Shown here in pieces: positions 11,512 to 22,015 of a stretch of DNA of 64,000 nucleotides. This DNA comes from Gymnorhina tibicen (Eukaryota > Chordata > Aves > Passeriformes > Artamidae). The stretch spans positions 372,001 through 436,000 of the forward strand of contig VXAZ01003883.1 of assembly GCA_013399875.1 (NCBI GenBank), read 5' to 3'. The notes beneath the pieces were generated by a model. The model did not search any database. It was given only the letters and a program-made list of their open reading frames with translations, and was not told the DNA's origin. Every line of letters begins with the position of its first letter. Positions within the stretch are counted from its first letter, which is position 1. The translations under genes and the position numbers were made by a program.

Positions 11512-14002
11512 GAAAGGTCAGGCCCTTCTCCCACATAAAGGAAACAGAACATAGGAAATGGTCACAAGTTGCATCAGGAGAGGTTTAGATTGGATATTCA
11601 GAAAAAAAAAATTGGAGGGCAAGGGTTGTCAAGCATTGCAAGAGGCTGTCCAGGGAACTGATGGAATCATCATCCCTGGAAACATGTAGATGTGGACCTA
11701 GGGACAAGTGGTGGACTTGACTATGTTAGGTTGGTGGTTGGACTCTATGATCTTGAAGGTCCTTTGCAATCTAAACACTTCTGTGATTCTATTCAGGTGT
11801 AAGTACACAGTAGACACAAATCTTGAAAGCGCTGGGATTGAGACTGAGTGATCTCTGCTAATAATTGCTATTTCTTGTGTGACAGTTCAGGAGAAACAAA
11901 CTTGCTCCTAGGAATCTGTACGTGATCCTTAAGCAAGAGCACATAACAAGGTAAGTGAGTAGTAAATAAAGACAGGAGCCCACTGAGGCATTGTTTCTGT
12001 CATTTTCTGCTGGGAATTAGCTTAAGTCAGTTCTCTATCAGGGGATAAAAATATAGAAAGACAAAGAAAGAATGTTTACACTCTTTGTAGCATAGACACG
12101 CACCATATTTGTTTAACTGTACAGAGCAATAGCAGTGTTTCTTTTCAAGCCAGTGCTAATTACAATTTGAATCAATCTCTTTGCCATTACTAGCAGTAAA
12201 CTTTAAAATATGTTTGCTTGTTTGACTTGACAGCAGTGAATGAATTGTCTTCTTAGGGGTTTTTTTTAATTCCTGTTTACTGAAGTGTTTATCTATCTAT
12301 CCACCTATTTTTTTTTTTAAAGCCTTATTGTCATTCACTGCTAATCTAGTTACGGCAAATATATGAAAATAACTAGTAGCTAAAAAGAAATCAATCTACC
12401 TTTCTGCAGATAACTTTTATGAATTATAAAACAAGAAAAAAACCCACCAAGATATTGGAACAAGGGTATGTATTGCTCTTTTCACAAAACCAATGCAATG
12501 AAAACTTCCTCTCCCTCAAATAATTACTTCCATTGATTTAATTTGAAATAACAATTATTGATAACTAAGCCTTATTAGAACCAAGAGGAAAGGAAAGTAT
12601 ATGAAGTGCATGCACTGAATCTTAATTTCACAAGAAATAAGTGTCTACGTGATGCAACAGGGCTGGTAAGGTTGTCTTCAGTTTCTTTATCAAACAGAAT
12701 TCCCATTTCTGAAGATGCCAGTTTAATTATTCCATAACATAGTGCAGATGTATTGGATATATTATTGTTTCAATCACTTCTGATTCTGTGCTTCTTTTGA
12801 AGCTCTTTTTTTGTACAGAACCCCCCTTTCCCCAACAACCATTAAATAGACAATAGAAGTATTAACTTGAGAAAATTTCAGATTATTATTAATATTAGGA
12901 GTGTCTATCAAAGGAATAAATACTTTTCTTCTTAGCAAAATTTTTAATAGCTGCATTACCATAATTCTTAGTATGCTACAATTTGTAAGGTTTATTAGTA
13001 GAAGAGCACCTGTAGTTAACTAACCTTATCTACTCCTAGACTTCTAAAGAACAAGAAATTTATCACCAAATTATCTGAGTCTTGTCTATATTCTGGAAAG
13101 CATATTTATGCTGTGTAAATTGCAGAAGATATCTCTCTATAACAACAAATTGAGAAAACCTTTTAAAGAATTAGGAAGAGACTGTTGTAGCAGCTAGCTT
13201 CATTTGTTGAGATCTTGGTGCCAACAAACTGATAAAACTGTCAGAAAATGGAGCACTCTTACCTTTTATCCTTTATGTTGAATATTAAACCCTGTATAAC
13301 ACTGACATGTAGATTCCCAGATTTATATGGTAATGTTTGCATGGTACATACTTACACACATACAGTCTGGATAACTGAAACAAAGAACACTGGAAGCACT
13401 GTATAATCCTCTTGACACTTTGAATTTTGGTTTCGTTTAGTAATTGGGTTTTATTATAACAAAAACAAGGAAACCAAATAAAACCCAACAAGAACAAAAT
13501 CAACCAACCAAAACCCATAAGTAGATAATGGTTTCCATTTAGTCATTCTGGGGTTGTCTAAATTCAGAACTACAGGAAAATCTTTAAGGATTCAGGCCAA
13601 GATGTACACTCTACTTAGTAGTTGAGTATCTGCCTGAGCTGACCTGCAATATTAACTGCTTAAAAACAACAATTTTCATTTAAAGTGAAGGAATCTGATC
13701 CTTGGAGATACTACTTACTATGTTACATGGTGTTGATATTTTTATAATTCTGGATTAAATTAAGACTTGCCAAATGAAATGTAAAGGGGAGAGAGTCACT
13801 CACTGATTCCTCAGTATAAGAAAAGCAAAAGTGCTTAGCATTTTTTGCACAGATCAAGACTGTACCTTTGAAGTGAGTGAAGCTAGTGGCAATTGTTTGC
13901 ATCCCAGAGCAGTTTCCTGGAATGTATAGGCTGGTTCTTTTCAGATGAAATCAAATCAGCAGGTAAAGTTGGGAAAACACCTTATATTCTCCAATCAATA
14001 AT

Positions 14003-14107
14003 TGTGGGGGTTGTTTGGTTGCTTTAGTTTTCATTTGCCTTTTTTTTGCTTGGTTTGGGTTTTTTGTTGTTTGTTTTTTGGTTTTGGGTTTTGTTTATTA
14101 TTTTTTA
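14003..14107. repeat. GT-rich low-complexity tract
   Basis: About 100 bp composed almost only of T and G on the plus strand, with recurring GGTTTT and GTTTT units of irregular length. It is not a clean microsatellite. Confidence 0.9.
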
Positions 14108-14773
14108 TGTATAATCGCAGAACCAGATTAGGGACAATTTGAAGTAAAAAATTGAAAGAAAACAAATAAACTGTGAGGATAAAAGGTCCTCAACATGAAC
14201 TGTTTTCCTGTACAGATTCACTTACTGTGGTACAAATTTATACACGTGTAGGGAATGGCATTTGAAAGTCACTGATCGCACATGTTCCTAAGTATATAGG
14301 AATGATCTAGGTGTACATCCTGGTTAACATGGCTGTCCACCACATTTCATATCCCTGAAGTATGATGCAATGGTGGAGTTCCTTTTGCATTATGAAATGT
14401 TTGGAATTCTGTTTCTTAAATCAGTGTACTTAATGGAATTATCATGGTTTGATTCCTCTTCATGGTTACCCTTACATTCCTGCAGGCTTTTATGCTACAA
14501 TAGAATAAAAGCATTCAACAGCACACAACCAGCACTGGTGTGTGTCATTTGTGTAATTGTCATGGCTTCAGGAGGGGGATGTCATATCCTTAAATTTTCA
14601 CTTTCTAACCATCACTCTCTCCCTTTATTTTCCAGAGCACTGTACATATATTTGGATTTAATAAATTCTCTAATGTAAATATAACCCAATATCCTCTTGC
14701 ACTGAATGCAACAGAAAATAATGTGTGGTGTCTTACTATGCAGCACAGGTGAATTAAAACCTAATTGTAAATA

Positions 14774-14786
14774 GTGTGTGTGTGTG
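14774..14786. repeat. (GT)n microsatellite, short
   Basis: Six GT dinucleotides in a row, followed by the degenerate purine/pyrimidine alternation GCATTCATGCATGTGTATG. Confidence 0.9.
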
Positions 14787-17160
14787 CATTCATGCATGTG
14801 TATGTATTTAAGTAGTGAATTAGAGTAAGGGTAAAAACAAAGATCTCAGATTATTTGGTACTTTTAATGTTGAATATCTTCTTACTTAATTAATTTTGTA
14901 AAGCAGTTGATTTTTTCAACTTGCTTCAAAAAAAAAATAAACACTTCAGAGCTTATCAGAAAGCCATTTGTAAAACTCAAGTTTGATATTTTATAATAAA
15001 TACTGATTTTATTGAAGTCAGTGGAGGAATTCAAATTTAATTTTCAGAATTTCTCATAAGAATAAATATACTTAATTACAGGATACAGAATCCCATTTTA
15101 AAATACCTAGGGTTAAAATTAATTTTTTTACTCCATGCATGTTATACATTTCCACCCATGTTTCATCTTTTGTTTATCCTTTGCTTGATATAAGAATATG
15201 AAGCTCTGTTATGAAGAAGACACCAATCTGTAAATGAACTTGAATCAAGCCATTTCCTTATCATCAACCTTTCCATTATAGTTAAACTACTGTCAAATAA
15301 TGAACAAATCTCCTCTTTCCAAAGTTATTTGAAAAGAAACAAATTTTGGGTCCCTTTTTAGTGACTGAAAATTGAATTATAGAGCTCTATGTAATGGTGA
15401 TGCATTTGAAAATAGTAATTAGGATCTGTCCCTTTCTAGACCTACTGTGAAGGTGAGAACAGCAATAGGAGATATGCTTAGGGAGCATTATAATTATTAA
15501 ATCATCTTAGTGTAATAGCATGATAGATTGAAAAGTATCAGACACAGAAAAAATGCCTTCCCTAGATACTTTGAAAAAATTGATACAAAGCCTGAGGGAG
15601 TAGAATGGAAACACCATCTTGTCCAACCATGGAGCATTATGGGAAGGGCTAGGAAATTAACTCTTTATTCCTAAAGTCTAATTGCAATCTAAAAGAACTA
15701 TTTCATTGAAGTGCATCATAGAAACCTGATACGCTGACAAGTATTCAACTGAAAACAACTTAAATTTACTTGTCTTGGATTAGAAAAAATAAAGCAAAAA
15801 GAAGTTTTCTCAGACCAAATTTTGTACATGGAAACATAGATGGAAGTGTTTCAGAATCTGGAGAATATAAAATAACCAAGAAACAAAGTCCAGTGTTTCT
15901 TTGCCATGTGTATTCATAAAAGTCTACAGTTCTAGGATTACTGGGAAAACCCAGCAACAGTTTTAAAGGAATGTGGGCAGCACAGCAATGGATATCCTAC
16001 TTAGTGCTGTTTTGCTAATAATTGAATCTCTTACAAGCTGGTACAGTTCAGGATGACATTTCTCCAGAAGTCCCAAATAGATAGATCGAAAGAGCAGCTT
16101 CATTTTTAGAGGAAAGAACCCCCAGTGTTGTGTGGTTTTTTGTTTTGTTGTTTTCGTGGGGGGTTTTTTTAAGGACTAAAGTGTTTCTTCAGGGCACTGT
16201 AGGAATAAAGGGATTCTCTGGAATTTGTCAGATGAGCTTGGATGATAAACTTAACAGTAAGATAAAACATTCTTCCTCCTAATGTGTCAAAATTAATGAA
16301 AAGCTTAGATTGTTGAATCTGGGAGGCAGTAACTGGTGCATGAGGTAAGATATTACACTATATTTTTTGCCTTCTAGCTGCAGCTCCTGGGCCAATGCAA
16401 GCCAATACCTTAACACAACCTGTCCACCAGTATCCTGTAAAGGACAGAAAGCCACTAAAGGTCTCAGGCATGAGACTTGCCCAGGGATTAGTGCCAGAAA
16501 ACCTACCCTTCCTAGCTGATAAAATGCCTTGGTGGTTGGGATTCTCCTGGTGATACATTGAAATTTCACCATAGATGTCTAAGGAATGGATTAACTGCGT
16601 TGGAATGAAGAAAACACAAAGATTTCATGGTCAAGTACTGTTTAAAGATATTGTAATGTCTGTCTCTTAATTTTTCTCTTCCATTCATTTCCTTCTGTTT
16701 CACTCAGTTTCCAACAGTCTTGCCATTAATTATATCATAAACAGTGGGTACTCAGGAGAGATTAAGCTTGCCTGAGATGGATGATTCTTCTACTTTAGGC
16801 TCACTCAAGACCTAAATCTTTTAGCAATTGCCTGTTTGGCATCTCTGCATGTGCATAGTAACCAGGTTGATGGTATTCTTACTAGTGTCCAGAAGATTTC
16901 CGAAATCTGGAAGAAAAAACCAGCAAGGAATAAACCCAACAAAACAATAAACCAAACCCCCAAACCTAAACCTCTGAGAAATTTTGTCATAAACATAATA
17001 TTAAATTTAAGGAATTTTTTTTCCTGTAAGAATTGCTTATCTCTTTACTTTTTCCCATAAATGAAATGAAAATTGAATATTTATGAGTTATCTGCTATTC
17101 AATGCTTCTTGTACTAGTTTTAAAATGCATAGGAGCATTTAAGTACAGAAATCTGACTAT

Positions 17161-17218
17161 TATACCTGTGAGAAGGGGAGAATTTTTGTTATGCCTGTGG
17201 CAAGGGGAGAATTTTTGA
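17161..17218. repeat. 29-bp tandem duplication, two copies
   Basis: Units 17161-17189 and 17190-17218 are adjacent and match at 25 of 29 positions, sharing the core AAGGGGAGAATTTTTG. This is a local duplication that has since diverged; there is no third copy. Confidence 0.9.
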
Positions 17219-19627
17219 AGATATTTCAGAGCTCTCCAAATTTGAAATATATTTAGAAATAAAATTACTAGAATTACTGAAATGTAAACTAGTTTATTCT
17301 GTCTGAAGACAATTAAAGACTTTGACAGCCATTTTTAATGTGTGGCTTTATTCATATTTTTCAGTGTAAGCAAATTTAAGGCAAAAAGGTGTTTGCTTCT
17401 ACTGAATTTTATGCAATTCCTTCTATTTCAGTTTTTCTTGGTTCTATTATACCTCTATGAATCAGTCTTTAATAAAATATGTTTTGCACACTATATCAAA
17501 ATTTCATAATTATATTTTTTCCATAGCATAATTAAGTTCCTTTCCCAAGTAGTGACTCATCTCAGACTTCAAAACCTAAAAACCCGAAACTCACAAAGAT
17601 ATTTTGTATGAGTTTACCATGGATCTAAACAGCACAGGTGGCAGAAATCTGGTGTAGAATACAGCATGTTTGAATAGTAAATCAAGTACATTAAAGAATC
17701 AAAAGCAAAACTCAATTAAAAAAACTAATTGACAAAATTTAAACTGAAAAAAATGAATGAACTAGTAAAAAGCTTGGTTAATACCAGAATGACTAATGAT
17801 ATACCCTCAGATTACTCAACAAAGAAAGCCAAACTATCCTACAAAAAGAAAAACATTTCATTTCATTTTTCACTGAAAACATAGACAACAAAATACATGA
17901 TGCCACCACTTATCGGGTAATGTGTTCTTCCATTAATTTTATTTAATGTACTTTTTCATTATTTTCTAGTTACATATATTACAAGTCCTCCATTGTTTAG
18001 GTAAGCCATTCATGAGCTTGTTTGTAGAACTTAAAATGATAACAGCTTTCCAAATTATTATGGCTTTAATACTTTTTCAGGCCCGTGAAATATAAAAAGT
18101 TGATAAGCTTTTGGGATGAGCTATGTTTATACAAAGAAACCTCCCTGAAGCCTCACTCAATTTGAAAGTTACATAATTATGTGTATTAAAATAGGACATG
18201 GTTCCTTTCATTTCAAGGGAATGTGAACACTGCCTTGTTCCACATCCATCAATATCCATGTTCTGCTCTCCAAAGTTTGACTGCCACCACCCCTTATCGG
18301 ACATCTTGACAGTATAATTGGAAACTGGTAACAGTGAGGAGGTTAATGTGTCAGGGAAAGCAGCGTTTCACCCAAGTCTTTCTTCACAACCTTTCATCCT
18401 TGTACAATCAGATGGAACAAGCATGTTCATCTGTTTCAACAACGCTGACAGTTGTTTCTAAGTTTCTTGTTTTTTGAAAACTGCAATTATTCCATCGGCT
18501 AATACAACCTTCAGTGACTTGTTTCCTTTTTAGATCAGTAGTAACATCATATTGTTAATTTAAAACCTGTCTTATGACCAAATGGGATGCAAGGATTAAC
18601 ATCAGTTACCAGTTTTTGATCAATAAAAAATGTACATAGAAAACCATCTTGAATGTCAGTGTTCTACAGATCATACAGTGTGTGATTTATTTGTCTGTGT
18701 CCAAGTTGTTTGAAGTAATAGAAGTATTGTCTTATTTTACAGAAGCAAAGGATCTGAATCCTTTTTTTTTGCTATTTTTGTTTTCTTTTATAATTTCAGC
18801 AATAATAATTTTCAAAAGCAACTTTCACCTGTCTTTTTCTCCAGTGTTTTATTTCTCAAGATGTGCTATTTTTTCAGTGTATTACTATATAAATTTTCAT
18901 TATTGTAGTAATTTTATTAGTCTTTGCTGCACCTCTCTTTGGCTTAAATTTTTTTCTGATATTAGATGTTCACATATATTGACATTCACAATAACATCTT
19001 TGATTTTGTTTGCTGTGTCAAGAAATGGTCACCTAACACTTTGGATTTAAGTTAGCTTGCATAATATGCATCTGCTTTCAGTGTCATAACTAAAGAAATA
19101 TTATTAAAAGAAATTGACATATTATCAGCAAGTCAGGAACAAACTACTTTTCTCCAGATCAGTTAAAGATGTTGAAATAATTATTTACTCCATGTAGAAA
19201 AAAACAAAAACGGAAATACTTACTCTGGACATCCAATTTATATCTTGATTTCCCTTTGATATTGAAAATCTCTTCAGAGCTTTTTTGGGTGGGTAATATC
19301 TGTGGCACAAACTTCTGCAAAAACTCCATGTTCCACACTTGCCTTTTCCAGTTCATTTATAATTATTACAATGTTATTGAAGAAAATCAACAGAAAATTG
19401 TTTCTTGTGTTTCATAATACTTTTTCATACTCCACTTTGTAAATGTCAAAAATTTACTACTCTATAAGAATGCTTGAGACAGAAAGTGAAAGCTGATAAT
19501 GCATTCAAATTAGTATTAAAATTTGGGTGAAGAAAATCTAAGCACAGATTGGCATTTCTTTAGGCAGCTTGCTGTTGAGAGGAGGCCAAAACATTAGCCT
19601 AGGGGCCCTGTCTGTCCCTAATTTCTA

Positions 19628-19681
19628 TTTTCTTTCTTTTCCTTTCCCTTTCTCCTTCTCTTTCTCTTTTTTCTTCTCTTT
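19628..19681. repeat. Polypyrimidine tract, 54 nt
   Basis: Uninterrupted C/T run on the plus strand with TTTC, TTCC and TCTTTC units, ended by A on both sides. Such tracts can adopt triplex (H-DNA) structure. No acceptor AG or exon follows that would make it a splice-site tract; the next element is an LTR 155 bp downstream. Confidence 0.92.
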
Positions 19682-19831
19682 AATTATACAGATTCTCAGT
19701 GAAACTAAGCTTTGACTACTAGAGAAAATCCTATCTGGATTTTCATGGATTCTTTTTTAGCTGGATAACTAGGTATTATTAATATAAGCACTTTGTCATC
19801 CTTTTCTCTCCTACTCTGTTATATATTTTAT

Positions 19832-20413
19832 GCTATTGTTGTAGTTTAACCCCAGCAACCAAGCCCCACACAGCCACTCGCTCACTCCCACCAGAAGGAT
19901 CGTGGAGTGAATCAGAAGTGTAAAAGCTAGAAAACTCATGGGTGGGGATAAAGACAGTTTAAGAAAAAGCTGTGAACAGAAGCAAAGCAAAATAAGGAAT
20001 TAATTCCCTGCTTCCCCAGGGCAGGCAGGGGGTAAGCCATCTCCAGGAGAGCAGGACCTCATCACGCATAATGGTGGTTTGGGAAGACAAACACCAGCAC
20101 TCTAAATGTCCCCACTTCCTTCTCCTTCACCCAAATTTACATGCTGCACGTGACACTGTATGATTGGGAATATACCTTTGGTCAGTTGGGGTAACCTGTC
20201 CCAGCTGTGTCTCCGCCCAACCTCCCATGCACCCCCCACTCCCTCAGCAGTGTGGCCATAAGCGAAGCAGAGAACGCCTTGGCTCTGTGTAAGCCCTGCT
20301 CAGCAATAACGAAAACATCTCTGTTATCAACTCTGTGTTCAGCTCAAATTCAAAACATAGCCCCTTATCAGCCACTTTGAATAAAACCAAGAGTCAAAAA
20401 CAAGCACAGCTAT
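19832..20413 (-). mobile_element. Solo LTR (ERVL-like) with perfect 5-bp target duplication
   Basis: A 572-bp element (19837-20408) starts TGTTGTAGTTTAACCCC and ends AAGCACA. It is flanked on both sides by GCTAT (19832-19836 and 20409-20413). TG...CA termini plus a 5-bp duplication fit class III (ERVL) integration. I recognise the sequence as a very common avian LTR, normally seen with the end GGGGTTAAACCAC, and its sense strand is most likely minus: on that strand the block AAACTGTCTTTATC and then GAGTGAGCGAGTGGC form the R/U5 side. No internal retroviral region lies next to it, so it is solo. Substitutions and CpG decay indicate moderate age, but the target duplication is intact. Confidence 0.88.
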
Positions 20414-21579
20414 CTACCAGTTTTCTTCTAGATATTATTCACCCAGGACAAAAAAATCCTAAATTCTGTTGATGCTTTATTTTTCTCCCAAATTATACAG
20501 CAACTTTCTTTTTGCAGTGCTCCTCATTATGACTCTTCACTGCCATAAGAGCAGTATACTTTACTGATACTGCTGCTTTGCAAGGAAAGGCACTTTCTCT
20601 ACTTCACCAAGTCTGTATATTGCACATTTAATAGCTTTGCCAAAGACAGAAGTGAAACATTGTCAGCTATGGGGAAAAAAAATCCATGAAGGCAGCAGCA
20701 GCAAGTATGTAAGAGATGGATACATGAGATATATGAAGAAGGTGGATACTATTTTTTTTTCAATGCTTCCTACAGCATTTTAAAAATGGAGAATTGCAAG
20801 ACAGTCATCTATCACATCACATGAAACAGCTATCAGAGTGTATATGGAGAAAGAAGGATCATGTCAATAATGGGAAAACAGCAGACAACAGTTGAGATTT
20901 ATAACCATGAACTAGCAATGATCTGCATAGATGCTGGGTTTCTGCCTCTCTGACAACCCATATATCTGTAATGTGTTTTCCATCTAATTGTAGGGATTCA
21001 GCTGCTCATGGCTTGTTGCAGGATTAACCCTTGTATTTGGAATGGAAGGAGCTTAGCAGTAGAGAAGAGAAAGGAAGGTGAGACAAGGGTCTAATTTGGG
21101 ACTGCTGGGGAATAGTAACAGCCATTATGTAAAAAGTGGGGAATGAGACCCATTATAAGACCTCAAGACAGAAAAGGTACAGAAAGGTAAAAAGAAAACC
21201 CTTATGGAATTACTGAATTGCTGTCTAATTGCTGAATTAGGAAATAAATTTCCTATAGTACTTCCTATGTTAAGTGATGAAAATGCTTGGTTTTAATGTA
21301 AAAAATTAAAAACTAATGATTTGCCAAAAAAAAAAAAATATATATATATATGAGCTGAATAACCAACATCTTGTAATGCTAAATTATGTCCCTGGTAAAT
21401 CACTGAAGAAAATATTGGAAGAAAAAAATATGAGACCATTGACACACTCATAAATTTGTTTATTGATATTACAGACATTTCATCATGTGAAGAAAGCAGT
21501 CATGCTTTCTCTCTGCAAAGGGAAGATGAGCTAGGGACACTTCAGTCTGCATTGTCACATGGAGTATTGACATTTCAGG
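20414..21579. other. Non-coding spacer between two LTRs
   Basis: About 1.2 kb with no retroviral coding remnant recognisable, so the two flanking LTRs do not look like a pair around one provirus; they are also different families. Contains an A13 run followed by (TA)n at 21326-21351. Confidence 0.5.
21326..21351. repeat. A13 followed by (TA)n
   Basis: Thirteen A residues run directly into six or more TA dinucleotides. Confidence 0.92.
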
Positions 21580-22015
21580 TGATGCCTTGATGGGGCTACC
21601 TGAAAACAGAGGCTAGACAAAATTAAGAGGATAAAAGCGAGTATTGAAGTGCCTTCAGGTACACTTTGGGCAGTCAAAAGCCTTCAGAGAAGGCTTCACC
21701 CAAAATGGACGACGGGTCACGAGTTTTTCATGCTTTTATAAGTTTGGTCCGTTTGCATATCAGGGTTAATTCTCCAATTACAATTTCAGGTAATGAAGTC
21801 ATTACCCCAAGTTTGTTCCCCCCTTTTAGAGGCTTTGTTTACATATTTTGAGGCCTGAGACAGTAACGTGCCCTTGAAATCCAGGCCTAGAGAGGATTTG
21901 TTTTGTCTGACCAGGATGGGAGAACAGTAGCCAACAGGCTATAAGGAATTTTAGAGTTACACACTAAAGCATTAGAGGATCTGAAAAATATAAAAGCTAA
22001 AATCCTAAGGCATCA
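21580..22015 (-). mobile_element. Solo LTR with 9-bp inverted termini, minus strand
   Basis: A 436-bp element bounded by TGATGCCTT (21580-21588) and AAGGCATCA (22007-22015), which are perfect inverted repeats of the TG...CA type. Read on the minus strand it has TTATAAAAGC (about 21735), then a block with AATAC and CGCTTTTATCC that sits where avian LTRs of this sort have the polyadenylation signal, then a U5-like tail. I recognise the family by texture (the plus-strand stretch TTTATAAGTTTGGTCC) but cannot name it. I see no target duplication: the flanks TTCAGG and CACAAC do not match. Either the site has decayed, or the boundary is the result of recombination. Confidence 0.7.

Larger units (their letters stand above)
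10590..11795 (+). mobile_element. CR1 LINE, 5'-truncated, plus strand, interrupted by an LTR
   Basis: Plus-strand CR1 copy. It begins within the reverse-transcriptase coding part (CCCCAGGGCTC, giving PQGS). It continues through the conserved block CAGCAGTGTGCCCAGGTG (about 10941), the block TCCAGAGAAGGGCAATGGAG (about 11125) and the GAGGTTTAGATTGGATATT block (about 11580). It ends at ACTTCTGTGATTCTATT near 11795, the usual avian CR1 tail. At 11244-11505 the alignment breaks for 262 bp and then resumes at the same point, because a younger LTR has inserted. Substitution load and frameshifts mark it as an old inactive copy. Confidence 0.95.
11796..19627. other. AT-rich non-coding sequence with GT/AC-rich tracts
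   Basis: Almost 8 kb without a supportable gene or transposon. It holds several low-complexity tracts: AC-rich at about 13450-13518, GT-rich at 14003-14107, T/G-rich at about 16125-16172 and AC-rich at about 16910-16975. It also holds a short (GT) repeat at 14774-14786 and a 29-bp tandem duplication at 17161-17218. A 133-codon open frame at 18649-19050 encodes a T-rich-DNA-type hydrophobic string and is not called. Confidence 0.55.

Noticed and set aside
18649..19050. 133-codon open frame with membrane-like segments
   Set aside because: The hydrophobicity follows from T-rich DNA (many TTT, ATT and CTT codons); no family resemblance.
20414..21579. Idea that the LTRs at 19837-20408 and 21580-22015 flank one provirus
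   Set aside because: The two LTRs differ in sequence and termini, and the space between is too short and shows no retroviral coding remnant.
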